Positions 32,162 through 39,536 of a stretch of 40,076 bases of DNA are shown in pieces (within the stretch, counting starts at the first letter, position 1; each line of letters opens with the position of its first letter). Position numbers and translations under genes: made by a program. The stretch is from an uncultured Alphaproteobacteria bacterium. GTDB lineage: Bacteria; Pseudomonadota; Alphaproteobacteria; Rhodobacterales; Rhodobacteraceae. The stretch lies in the NCBI GenBank assembly GCA_902540655.1, contig CACBNQ010000012.1, positions 1 through 40,076 on the forward strand, read 5' to 3'. Below the pieces are notes generated by a model, which was given only the letters and a program-made list of their open reading frames with translations, was not told the DNA's origin and made no database searches.

Positions 32162-33004
32162 TTAAATCGATTTCAGAGACATATTAATCTTTTTAAAAGA
32201 TTCACTTGCTACATTGAGGGGTCGACCAGCCAATAAGCCTCCATCGACGACAAAATCTTGGCCAGTTACAAATGTACTTTCATCACTAGCGAGATATATA
32301 GCCAAGTTAGCAATATCTTCTGGCAATCCTGCTCTGGATATTGGTTGAAAATCATTGAAGGCTTTGCTTGATTTAAGATGATCATCACTTAAAGAGAGTT
32401 TTTCGCCCGATAATTTCTGACCAACACCAAATATTTCGGTTATTATTGCTCCAGGAGAAATCGAGTTAACTCGTATATTATATTTCGCCAATTCAAGAGA
32501 GGTAACCTTGCTGAAGTGTATAACCCCTGCTTTGGCTGCCGAATAAACGGAACCACCACAGCCTCCCCAATGGCCCGCAATACTCGCTGTGTTCACTATG
32601 CTTCCACTGTTCTGCTTACTCATAATTCTTGTCGCTTCTCTGGTACCAATAATGACACTAGTCAGAAGAAGATCCAGACTATGCTTTATTTTATCGTAAG
32701 AAATATCTTCAATATTTCTAACAAAATCTGGTGCACCCGCATTATTGAACATAGCGTCAATTTTTCCGTAGTAACTAAATACTTCTTCAACGAGTGTACA
32801 GATCTGATCTTCGTATAATACATCACACTTGATAAATCGGCACCTCTCTCCTAACTCCATCACAATTTTTTTTCCTTCATCTTCTCTCCTACCAGAAATC
32901 ACCACTTCAGCTCCTTCAGAAATTGAATATTTTGCTATTTCTAGCCCTATACCGCTTGTAGCTCCCGTAATAACAACTACTTTATCCAGTAATCTTTTCA
33001 CCAT
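32162..33004 (-). CDS. Short-chain dehydrogenase/reductase
   Basis: This classical SDR of 280 residues from ATG 33004 has AGGA six bases upstream; a TTG at 33010 is also in frame. The cofactor motif is TGATSGIG (13-20), with NNAG at 87-90 and the catalytic set Ser141, Tyr154 and Lys158 (YSAAK). SPGAIITE, the C-terminal YLASDESTFVTGQDFVVDGG tail and Lys/Arg after strand 2 are family features. It probably oxidises a secondary alcohol with NAD(P). It lies 29 bases downstream of the aminotransferase gene, so they share an operon. The substrate is unknown. Confidence 0.9.
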   Translation of the reverse strand: MVKRLLDKVVVITGATSGIGLEIAKYSISEGAEVVISGRREDEGKKIVMELGERCRFIKCDVLYEDQICTLVEEVFSYYGKIDAMFNNAGAPDFVRNIEDISYDKIKHSLDLLLTSVIIGTREATRIMSKQNSGSIVNTASIAGHWGGCGGSVYSAAKAGVIHFSKVTSLELAKYNIRVNSISPGAIITEIFGVGQKLSGEKLSLSDDHLKSSKAFNDFQPISRAGLPEDIANLAIYLASDESTFVTGQDFVVDGGLLAGRPLNVASESFKKINMSLKSI

Positions 33005-33033
33005 AACCAATCCTATCTTTTATGTTTGTTTTT

Positions 33034-34188
33034 TTATTGAAGATATTTCTTTTCTTTCATAAATATTTTAATTCTCTCTATACCATTTAATATCTCGGGT
33101 GTGCTTCTAGCATAAGATAACCTAATCTTTGACTTTCCATTTATTGGATCAAAATCTATCCCAGGTGTTATCGCTACCCCTCCAACATCTAACATTTTTT
33201 TTACAAAATCATAGCTATCAGACGAAAACTCACTGATATCTATATATAAATAAAAGGCACCGTCTGGCGGCGCTATATTATTAAAACCAAATTCAGGTAA
33301 CGCATTTAATAAATGCTCTCTATTCTTTCTGTAAGTCATGAGGTTTTTTTCTAATTCCACTTTACCTTCAAAAGCTCCAATAGCTAAAATTTGACTGGCG
33401 TGAGAAGCACATATGAACATATTTTGCTGTATTCTTTCAACTATCCTTACATGTTCTTTAGGAACAACAATCCAACCTATTCTCCAGCCTGTCATCGAAA
33501 AATATTTCGAAAATGAGTTTATAATATAGCAGTTATTACTAAACTCTAAGACAGTTGAAGGTTGCATATCGTATTGTATGCCGTGGTATATTTCATCACT
33601 AATTAGTGAGATCTTTCTATCTGCACAATAATTCACTAAAGCCTCTAAAGGCTCTCTATCAATCATAGATCCAGTAGGATTTCCTGGTGAGGCAATTAAT
33701 AAGCCATTTATATTATTACGGCTTAGATCACTCGGAGTAGGTTGAAATTTATTTTTTTCAGTAGTATTTATAAGCACCGGATCTAAATTGAGGGTTTTCA
33801 TTATTTGCCGATAACTGGGATAGCCTGGATTAGCTAACCCTACTTTGTCAAGCTTGTCAAAGAGTGCGGTAAAAGCAAGGATAAACCCTGCCGATGAGCC
33901 CCCAGTTATTATAATCCTGTTCCAATCGACATCTAGTCCATACCAATCGCCATATAATTCAGCAATTTTTTTTCGTAAATCAGGCAGCCCTAGAGCTACT
34001 GTATAACCCATTGGATTATCTTCCATGGCTTTCTTTAAGAAGTCCTTAGCAGCTTCTGGCGCTGAGGTCCCTGGCTGTCCAACTTCCATATGTACCACTG
34101 TTTTTCCTTTTTGCTCAATTGAATTAGCTCTTTCCATGATATCCATCACGATGAATGGATTTATTATGCTTCTCTTGGAACTTTTCAT
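33034..34188 (-). CDS. Class I/II pyridoxal-phosphate aminotransferase
   Basis: This 384-residue fold-type I PLP enzyme has GQPGTSAP at the substrate end, GGSSAGF, SPGNPTGS (Asn170), SDEIYHG (Asp198, Tyr201), the Schiff-base Lys228 in SFSKYFSMTGWRIGW, and the C-terminal FYLYIDISEF and RLSYA (Arg). It resembles aspartate/alanine-type aminotransferases that accept several amino acids. It is upstream of the SDR gene by 29 bases. Its role could be amino-donor transfer for a small pathway with the SDR, but this is inference. Confidence 0.9.
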   Translation of the reverse strand: MKSSKRSIINPFIVMDIMERANSIEQKGKTVVHMEVGQPGTSAPEAAKDFLKKAMEDNPMGYTVALGLPDLRKKIAELYGDWYGLDVDWNRIIITGGSSAGFILAFTALFDKLDKVGLANPGYPSYRQIMKTLNLDPVLINTTEKNKFQPTPSDLSRNNINGLLIASPGNPTGSMIDREPLEALVNYCADRKISLISDEIYHGIQYDMQPSTVLEFSNNCYIINSFSKYFSMTGWRIGWIVVPKEHVRIVERIQQNMFICASHASQILAIGAFEGKVELEKNLMTYRKNREHLLNALPEFGFNNIAPPDGAFYLYIDISEFSSDSYDFVKKMLDVGGVAITPGIDFDPINGKSKIRLSYARSTPEILNGIERIKIFMKEKKYLQ

Positions 34189-34242
34189 ATTCTTTGATTA
34201 TTAAAAACTTTCAGTTTTGCCATAATGTATTATATAACCAAC

Positions 34243-34689
34243 TTATTCATTAAGTAATTCACAGTTTTCTAGACCAACTACCATACAATCTTCAGCGAGC
34301 TTCTTAGATTTAGTTATATTAGCCTCAGAAATGCCAAATTCATCTTCAATAATTAAATGATAACCTATATCAACTTTATTATCGATTAAAGCTGCAAGAT
34401 AAAAAAAAGTATGTGCAGCAACTAAGTCATTTTTTACCTTTTCGTTGTAAGCATATAGATTCCCTAAAAATTCAAGTGCTGGGGGATACCCAGCTTTTGC
34501 AGACAATTTTAAGTAACTAAGCCCTCCAAGAATGTCTGCATCAACAGTCTGATCTATAGGTGAAACGAGCATATTACCTATAAAATAATTAGCAAATTTA
34601 TTACCTCTTTGTGCTAGGGGAAATAATACTTCATAAGTTTCCAAATGACTATTTGCGTAAAAAAGGGATATAATTTCCTCTTCATTCAT
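34243..34689 (-). CDS. Sel1-like repeat protein
   Basis: This 148-residue cytoplasmic protein has no signal. It has helical repeats of Sel1/TPR type: ANYFIGNMLVSPIDQ, GLSYLKLSAKAGYPPALEFLGNLYAYNEKVKND and AAHTFFYLAALID. The repeats are more degenerate than those of the exported Sel1 protein at 30685. The C-terminus has two cysteines (AEDCMV, ENCELL). It lies 16 bases downstream of raiA on the same strand and may be co-transcribed with it. Its function is unknown, with a scaffold role inferred. Confidence 0.75.
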   Translation of the reverse strand: MNEEEIISLFYANSHLETYEVLFPLAQRGNKFANYFIGNMLVSPIDQTVDADILGGLSYLKLSAKAGYPPALEFLGNLYAYNEKVKNDLVAAHTFFYLAALIDNKVDIGYHLIIEDEFGISEANITKSKKLAEDCMVVGLENCELLNE

Positions 34690-34705
34690 AATGCACTCGT
34701 TTTTA

Positions 34706-35329
34706 CTAACTCTCCGAGGAGTTGTGCTTTTTGGCTATGGTTTTCTCTCGACTTCCTCTTGGATCAATCCAACCAATGTTACCATCCTTCCTGTAGTAAA
34801 CTAAGTTTAATCCTGAATGCGAAGCATTTCTGAAAAATATGCAACTTTCATTTTCTAATTCTAGGCGAATAACAGCTTGTTCAACTGTCATTTCGTCTAT
34901 CTTGTAAGATAATTCTGCAATCACAGGCATACTATCCCCATCGTTACCATCTATCTCATCTTCATCTAAATTCAAAACACTTTGATAAATCCTTAATGGT
35001 TCATCAGTTGATGAAATATTTTTATTTTCAATATTCCTGTGACTTTTCATCCTTCTATGATAACGCCTTAGTTTTTTTTCTATATGATCTAAGGCATCCT
35101 CATAACTGGTATTCGCATCCTTTCCTCTACCGGTTGCATCTAATTCAATTTTATTCTTAAGATATATTTTTAACTTAGCTTTGAAGTTCCCAATTCTTTT
35201 TTCTAAAGTTATTTGAGTGCTGACGGCGTCATATGAATATTTGTTAAGAACTTCGCCTATCCTAGCACTACTGTAAACTTGAAATGATTCTCCAAGTTCA
35301 ATATTTTTACCAACTATTTTTATATTCAA
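34706..35329 (-). CDS. raiA: Long-form ribosome hibernation promoting factor
   Basis: This 207-residue protein has an N-terminal RaiA/YfiA fold (about 1-105) with MNIKIVGKNIELGES, the basic ALDHIEKKLRRYHRRMKSH helix and conserved strand motifs. An acidic linker is followed by the C-terminal dimerisation domain (about 150-195) with MTVEQAVIRLELENESCIFFRNASHSG, as in long HPFs that dimerise 70S ribosomes. The start is TTG at 35329, fixed by the MNIKIVG beginning; GGGAG lies about ten to twelve bases upstream. It acts in stationary phase. rpoN and ptsN, its common neighbours, are not here. Confidence 0.92.
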   Translation of the reverse strand: MNIKIVGKNIELGESFQVYSSARIGEVLNKYSYDAVSTQITLEKRIGNFKAKLKIYLKNKIELDATGRGKDANTSYEDALDHIEKKLRRYHRRMKSHRNIENKNISSTDEPLRIYQSVLNLDEDEIDGNDGDSMPVIAELSYKIDEMTVEQAVIRLELENESCIFFRNASHSGLNLVYYRKDGNIGWIDPRGSREKTIAKKHNSSES

Positions 35330-35352
35330 ATTTAATTCACTCTCCCACGTTC

Positions 35353-35358
35353 ATTATA
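35353..35358 (-). promoter_or_regulatory. Candidate -10 element of the raiA promoter
   Basis: The minus strand reads TATAAT at 35353-35358, a perfect -10 hexamer 24 bases before the TTG start. No convincing -35 lies 15-19 bases upstream; the spacer is T-rich. The leader would be about 20 bases and keeps the GGGAG ribosome site. Confidence 0.35.
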
Positions 35359-35384
35359 TATCAATTCATAAAAAAAAATAGCGT

Positions 35385-35413
35385 TTGTTAAAAATCAGAC
35401 GGTGTCTTATATC
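35385..35413 (+). promoter_or_regulatory. Candidate promoter of the threonine ammonia-lyase gene
   Basis: TTGTTA (35385-35390), a 17-base spacer and TATATC (35408-35413) resemble -35 and -10 boxes at the correct distance, each 4/6. Transcription would start near 35420, giving a leader of about 90 bases that contains the 13-codon reading frame at 35474. Confidence 0.35.
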
Positions 35414-35473
35414 ATTTCTACGCTATTATCATTCTGATCTTTGTAAATAATTTTTCTTTATTTTCAGATTGAA

Positions 35474-35515
35474 ATGGTAAATAAAGAGCTTAAAAACGCT
35501 TTGACAAAAAAATGA
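35474..35515 (+). other. 13-codon upstream ORF overlapping the threonine ammonia-lyase start
   Basis: ATG at 35474 opens a frame encoding MVNKELKNALTKK, ending in TGA at 35513-35515, which overlaps the next gene's ATG (35512-35514) as ATGA. Threonine ammonia-lyase has no Shine-Dalgarno of its own here, so ribosomes ending this short frame could restart on it. The peptide has single Thr, Leu and Val and no Ile run, so classic branched-chain attenuation is unlikely. It may be chance in AT-rich DNA. Confidence 0.35.
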
Positions 35516-36726
35516 AAATCAAGATAGACACAATAAGGCGCGCTAGTAAGGAATTGATAGGTAATATAATTAGAACACCTACTATTCGATCTCAGCATTT
35601 AAGTAGTGAAATCAATGGAGAAGTTTTTCTTAAATTAGAAAACCTTCAATATACATCTTCTTTCAAAGTTAGAGGAGCTTACACTTCCATAACACGTTTA
35701 AAAGAAGAACAAAAAAAAATGGGCGTAATTGCTATGTCTGCGGGCAACCATGCCCAAGCTGTAGCTTGGTGGGCAAAAAAAGAACGCGTAAACGCGACAA
35801 TTGTTATGCCAGAGCATGCTCCTTTATTCAAAGTAATGAAAACAAAAAGTTTAGGTGCAGACGTTATCCTAAGGGGACGCACTTTAAATGAGTCTCAAAC
35901 GTATGTTTCCGAATTGGCAAACGATAAAAAATTGACCCTTATACATCCATATGACGATTATAACGTTGTAATTGGACAGGGCACCCTCGGACTAGAGTTC
36001 ATGGCAGATATTAAAGATTTAGACCTATTAGTCATTCCTATTGGAGGGGGTGGATTGATATCAGGAGTATCAATAGTGGCCAAGGCTTTGAACCCCAACA
36101 TAAAAATATATGGAGTGCAAACTGAAAAATTTCCCTCTATGTATAATGTACTTCACAATAAGGATCTTGCAATTTTGGGAGATACCTTGGCTGATGGTAT
36201 AGCTGTAAAAAGGCCTGGGGAAATTACTTCGGAGATAATAAAAGATAATGTTGATGATATTTTGCTCATTAACGAATTTGAGCTCGAAAAAGCAATTAGC
36301 TCTTTATTTGAAAACGAGAGAGTTGTTGCTGAAGGAGCAGGCGCTGCAGGTGTAGCGGCAATAATGAACAATAAAGACAAATTTTCTGGTAAAAAAGTAG
36401 GAACAGTTATTTGTGGAGGTAACATTGATGCTAGGCTATTTGCCAGCATATTAAACCGAAAGCTCTTGATGGATGGAAGGATGACAAAAGTACGGATCGA
36501 TATAATTGATGAGCCTGGAATGTTAGCTAGAATATCAAATTTAATTGCTAAGTATGGGGGCAACATAATTGAAATCTATCACCAAAGAATGTTTAATGAC
36601 GTTCCAGTTAAAAATGCAAAAATTGATGCTATTATCGAAGCGTTAAGCGTAGAACACATTGCCTCTATCATCAAGGCACTAAGGGAAGACGGGTTTCAGG
36701 TGTCAGAAATAATGGAAAAATCTTAA
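35512..36726 (+). CDS. ilvA: Threonine ammonia-lyase with C-terminal ACT-like domain
   Basis: This 404-residue PLP enzyme of fold type II has the Schiff-base Lys52 in SSFKVRGAY, SAGNHAQA (76-83), the phosphate-binding glycine run PIGGGGLISG (176-185), and the pyridine-nitrogen region near VGTVICGGNIDARL. An ACT-like regulatory domain occupies about residues 325-400 (MTKVRIDIIDEPGMLARISNLI region). It deaminates threonine to 2-oxobutyrate, feeding isoleucine synthesis or catabolism. The single short ACT domain resembles the catabolic or short-IlvA form. It is divergent from raiA. It may also act on serine. Confidence 0.92.
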   Translation: MKIKIDTIRRASKELIGNIIRTPTIRSQHLSSEINGEVFLKLENLQYTSSFKVRGAYTSITRLKEEQKKMGVIAMSAGNHAQAVAWWAKKERVNATIVMPEHAPLFKVMKTKSLGADVILRGRTLNESQTYVSELANDKKLTLIHPYDDYNVVIGQGTLGLEFMADIKDLDLLVIPIGGGGLISGVSIVAKALNPNIKIYGVQTEKFPSMYNVLHNKDLAILGDTLADGIAVKRPGEITSEIIKDNVDDILLINEFELEKAISSLFENERVVAEGAGAAGVAAIMNNKDKFSGKKVGTVICGGNIDARLFASILNRKLLMDGRMTKVRIDIIDEPGMLARISNLIAKYGGNIIEIYHQRMFNDVPVKNAKIDAIIEALSVEHIASIIKALREDGFQVSEIMEKS

Positions 36727-36738
36727 CTTTCTAATTGT

Positions 36739-36766
36739 TTGACATATATCCACTTTTATCTATTTT
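36739..36766 (+). promoter_or_regulatory. Candidate promoter immediately upstream of the phosphatidylcholine synthase gene
   Basis: TTGACA (36739-36744) is a perfect -35, followed by a 16-base spacer and TATTTT (36761-36766, 4/6). Transcription would begin at or within a few bases of the ATG at 36773, implying a nearly leaderless message. This fits the absence of a properly spaced ribosome site. Confidence 0.35.
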
Positions 36767-36772
36767 TAAGGC

Positions 36773-37510
36773 ATGAAGTTAAAAGATATTGTTTTTAAAT
36801 CAAAAAAAATAAATAAAGCCTTTGCGTGGGCGGCTCACATTTTTACTGCATCAGGACTAATTTTTGGGTTTCTAGGCCTTATAGCAATATTAAATGGTGA
36901 ACAAACCTTAGCTTTTTTATTTATGGGTTTTGCTTTAGTTATTGATGGCGTCGATGGCACTCTAGCTAGATACGTCAACGTGGAAGAAGCACTTCCAGAA
37001 GTAGATGGGAGCACTTTAGACAATGTTATAGACATGTTTAACTACTCAATACTACCTGTATTGATGATTTATTGGTTTTCAATGGTTCCGTATAATCTCG
37101 TTCATATAACCTGTATTTCTATTTTATTGGCTAGTTGTTATACGTTTTCTGATAAGAATATGAAAACAACAGATTATTACTTTAAGGGCTTTTCTGCGCT
37201 TTGGAATCTGTTGGTTTTCTTTCTTTTTATTTTAGATCTCGGGCTCTGGTTTAATTTCGGAGCTATATGCTTATGCTTAATATTGACGTTCATTCCGATA
37301 AAAATCATTCACCCATTCAGAGTTAAAGAGCTACGCAATTCTTCAATACTGATGGTAGGAATATGGTCCACAAGCGCAGTTTTTCTAATACTGCATAAAC
37401 ACAGTTTCTTGTTGCACCAATTTCATACTATGATTCTTGGACTATGGCTAATTAGCACGGCTTATTTTGTATGGATCTCCCTAAGGAGATCCTTTAAACA
37501 AAATACTTAA
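36773..37510 (+). CDS. pcs: Phosphatidylcholine synthase
   Basis: This 245-residue CDP-alcohol phosphatidyltransferase is of the Pcs type. The catalytic motif is complete: Asp58-xx-Asp61-Gly62-xx-Ala65-Arg66...Gly79-xxx-Asp83-xxx-Asp87. The 12-residue stretch between Arg66 and Gly79 is longer than in most family members, as in Pcs of rhizobia and relatives. About eight membrane helices are predicted. It condenses CDP-diacylglycerol with choline to make phosphatidylcholine in the inner membrane, a route common in alphaproteobacteria. It is convergent with the pseudoazurin gene with no gap. Confidence 0.9.
   Translation: MKLKDIVFKSKKINKAFAWAAHIFTASGLIFGFLGLIAILNGEQTLAFLFMGFALVIDGVDGTLARYVNVEEALPEVDGSTLDNVIDMFNYSILPVLMIYWFSMVPYNLVHITCISILLASCYTFSDKNMKTTDYYFKGFSALWNLLVFFLFILDLGLWFNFGAICLCLILTFIPIKIIHPFRVKELRNSSILMVGIWSTSAVFLILHKHSFLLHQFHTMILGLWLISTAYFVWISLRRSFKQNT
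37473..37492. terminator. Perfect 8-bp hairpin at the end of the phosphatidylcholine synthase gene
   Basis: GGATCTCC (37473-37480), loop CTAA and GGAGATCC (37485-37492) form a perfect, fairly GC-rich stem inside the last codons of pcs, beside the convergent pseudoazurin stop. The plus strand continues TTTAAA, a weak T-tract. It probably limits read-through between the convergent genes on one or both strands. Confidence 0.45.
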
Positions 37511-37951
37511 TTAAGAACCAACTTGACTCAAATATTTTTCGAGCCGCTCTTTAGATTTTTTTGGAACTTTTTGTCCTTTCAGAAAATCTGTAGGATCTGC
37601 AGAGTCTCCAACTTGGATTAAAGCCACCATTCCATTCGCATAATGAGGTGTGCACCGAATTCCGTAGAGTCCCTCAACTTCCACCGTATAACTAAATTTC
37701 TTATTAATTTTACTCTTAAACTTTTTTGCCCCCTCGGGTATTAATCCTTTTATGGAAGCAGCCATATGCCCCTTATCCGTCGGTAGAAAAATTATGTTGT
37801 CGCCTACTTGGGCTTTTATAAAGGAAGGCTCAAATATCATTTTTCCTTCTTCGCCCTTATTTAGCATTTTTACTTCAATGTCAGCTGCGAAAACCGCGGC
37901 AGATACTAAAAAACTAGCCAACAATGTTATCGTTAATGAAAAAAGTCTCAT
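37511..37951 (-). CDS. Pseudoazurin (type 1 blue copper protein)
   Basis: This 146-residue exported cupredoxin has a signal peptide ending AAVFA, giving a mature protein starting at Ala23 (ADIEVKML). The copper ligands His62, Cys100, His103 and Met108 become His40, Cys78, His81 and Met86 after cleavage, which is exactly pseudoazurin numbering. It is a periplasmic electron carrier, often for nitrite or nitrous oxide reductase. No denitrification gene is in the window, so its partner is unknown. AGGAGG lies five bases before the ATG. Convergent with pcs. Confidence 0.92.
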   Translation of the reverse strand: MRLFSLTITLLASFLVSAAVFAADIEVKMLNKGEEGKMIFEPSFIKAQVGDNIIFLPTDKGHMAASIKGLIPEGAKKFKSKINKKFSYTVEVEGLYGIRCTPHYANGMVALIQVGDSADPTDFLKGQKVPKKSKERLEKYLSQVGS

Positions 37952-37956
37952 ATTAT

Positions 37957-37962
37957 CCTCCT
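37957..37962 (-). promoter_or_regulatory. Strong ribosome binding site of pseudoazurin
   Basis: On the minus strand AGGAGG occupies 37957-37962, five bases before the ATG at 37951. It suggests high expression, consistent with an abundant periplasmic electron carrier. Confidence 0.65.
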
Positions 37963-38041
37963 ATACAATATGTAACTCACAAGCTGTAACATGGAGTAAA
38001 TTTAAGTAGTGTCAACCAAAAATATAAAAACCCAAGAAGAT

Positions 38042-38081
38042 TATTTTTTAATTAGACTGCATATTTTTTAATTAGACTGCA
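38042..38081. repeat. Perfect 20-bp tandem duplication at the 3' end of a membrane protein gene
   Basis: The unit TATTTTTTAATTAGACTGCA occurs at 38042-38061 and again at 38062-38081 without mismatch. On the minus strand the gene-proximal copy carries the last codons (CTG-CAG-TCT-AAT) and TAA stop of the gene ending at 38068. The second copy is a downstream, untranslated echo of them. It probably arose by slippage and is likely to be recent. Confidence 0.9.
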
Positions 38082-38478
38082 GTTTTTTTTGTCGTCGCAC
38101 AAATATGAAACTTTGGACGCAAAAATATACATAAACAAATCCTGTGAACAAAAGCATAAGCTTTGATAGTCCTGCATAATAATTAGTAAACATGCCTCTA
38201 AAAAAATCGAGCCCACCCAAAAAAGCGATTATGCCGATAAATACTGCTATATGCATCAAAGCCTTCCTAAATGTCGGTTTTATCATTGATAAAAAGCCAA
38301 TAAACGCAAGTGGTACCCCGATGAAGGCAGGTATCATTGACGTTATAGAAGAACTCCCAGAAATTAATGATATAGAAATACCCCAAATGACCATAAACAA
38401 GCCATAAAGTGTTGTCAAAAACTCTATAGATAACGAGAAGACCCTAAAATCTTGGATATTATGAGTATTTTCAGACAT
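38068..38478 (-). CDS. Four-helix membrane protein of unknown function
   Basis: This 136-residue protein has four hydrophobic helices at about 17-37, 45-65, 72-90 and 105-126, short loops, and a basic C-terminal tail (VRRQKKLQSN), suggesting that both ends are cytoplasmic. I recognise no family. It starts directly after the DUF2237 stop, with no gap, so the two are one operon and probably translationally linked. Its 3' end carries the 20-bp tandem duplication. Confidence 0.8.
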   Translation of the reverse strand: MSENTHNIQDFRVFSLSIEFLTTLYGLFMVIWGISISLISGSSSITSMIPAFIGVPLAFIGFLSMIKPTFRKALMHIAVFIGIIAFLGGLDFFRGMFTNYYAGLSKLMLLFTGFVYVYFCVQSFIFVRRQKKLQSN

Positions 38479-38877
38479 CTAATTTCCTCCATTATGTTGT
38501 TTTAAGTGTTCCAAATCGCAAATATCTAGGCATTTGATATTCGTTGCTTCAAGAACAACTTTAGGTGCTTTACCTGCCATTCTAGCTTCTTCCCACCTTG
38601 CTGCACATAGACACCAACGATCCCCATCCTTCAAACCTTCAAATTTATATTCTGGTCTAGGCGTAGATAGGTCATTTCCTCTTTCTTTTGAAAACTCAAG
38701 GAACTCTGCTGTCATTATTGCACAAACAGTATGACTTCCTATGTCTCTGGGATCCCAGCTACAACAACCGTCTCTTAAAAACCCAGTTAATGGGTCACTA
38801 GAACAGGATTCGAGTGTTGAACCAATTACATTTAATTGTGATTTTCTTGGGTCAAAGTACTTTTTTTCATCAAACAT
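38479..38877 (-). CDS. DUF2237 family protein
   Basis: This 132-residue protein matches the DUF2237 family across its length: NVIGSTLESCSSDPLTGFLRDGCCSWDP, the D-x-GSHTVCAIMT segment, RGNDLSTP, and DGDRWCLCAARWEEA, followed by APKVVLEAT. Nine or more cysteines, several invariant, suggest metal or cluster binding, but the function of the family is unknown. There is no signal peptide. AAGGAG lies eight bases before the ATG. It is the first gene of a pair with the four-helix membrane protein. Confidence 0.9.
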   Translation of the reverse strand: MFDEKKYFDPRKSQLNVIGSTLESCSSDPLTGFLRDGCCSWDPRDIGSHTVCAIMTAEFLEFSKERGNDLSTPRPEYKFEGLKDGDRWCLCAARWEEARMAGKAPKVVLEATNIKCLDICDLEHLKQHNGGN

Positions 38878-38954
38878 ATTTCACACTCCTTAAAACCTCA
38901 TTAAGTTCTATTTTTTGTAACATTTTAAATAAATAGACCAACCTTAAATTATAT

Positions 38955-39536
38955 CTAGCTGAGCGGAATACTATTGTCATTTTTCTTATTTTGGTACTCT
39001 TCCGATAAACTCTCATATATTGACGATATACGCTCAGATATTTTCAATAAATTATCTCTACTTGCTGGCTCTAGCATACTGATCAGCTCTTTTATTGCAT
39101 AACATTTCCAAAAATAATTTTCTTTACTATATGCTCCATCCGACCTTCCAAATACTTCCGATAGAATGTCTAAATCATGAGCTATATTAAAAGCCTTTTT
39201 TGTATCTTGGTAATTAAAAAAATAGTAAATAGTATTAAACCCTGCCCAAGTAATAGCTGATAAACACATTGGGCAAGGCTCATGTGTTGACAAAAATATT
39301 AAATCATCTGTGGACCTATTTTTGTTTTCGGCAAAAAATTTGTTTAACGTAGATATTTCACCATGAAAAAGCGGGTTTTCAGTTTCTTGATTGACTCCAA
39401 TAGTCATGGTTGCATAGTCACTTTTGTTTAAAATAGCGCCTCCAAAAACTTTATTACCTTTCGCAACGCCTTTTTTTGTTTCTGGAATTATTTCTTCTTC
39501 GATTACCCTTAAAGCTCTTTCTATGAAATTTTTCAT
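38955..39536 (-). CDS. Cytidine/deoxycytidylate deaminase-family nucleoside deaminase
   Basis: This 193-residue zinc deaminase has H58-G-E60 (zinc His and proton-shuttling Glu) and P-C88-P-M-C91 (zinc cysteines). ITWAGFNTIYYFFNY follows the second motif, as in guanine/tRNA-adenosine deaminase-like enzymes. An unusual C-terminal extension (about 125-193) is helical and ends in a charged tail. Its ATG overlaps the stop of pobA by four bases (ATGA), so it is translated from the pobA message. The substrate may be a purine or pyrimidine base; unknown. Confidence 0.85.
   Translation of the reverse strand: MKNFIERALRVIEEEIIPETKKGVAKGNKVFGGAILNKSDYATMTIGVNQETENPLFHGEISTLNKFFAENKNRSTDDLIFLSTHEPCPMCLSAITWAGFNTIYYFFNYQDTKKAFNIAHDLDILSEVFGRSDGAYSKENYFWKCYAIKELISMLEPASRDNLLKISERISSIYESLSEEYQNKKNDNSIPLS

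Noticed and set aside
35501-35506. TTGACA just before the threonine ammonia-lyase start as a -35 box
   Set aside because: It lies six bases before the ATG, so transcription would begin inside the coding region.
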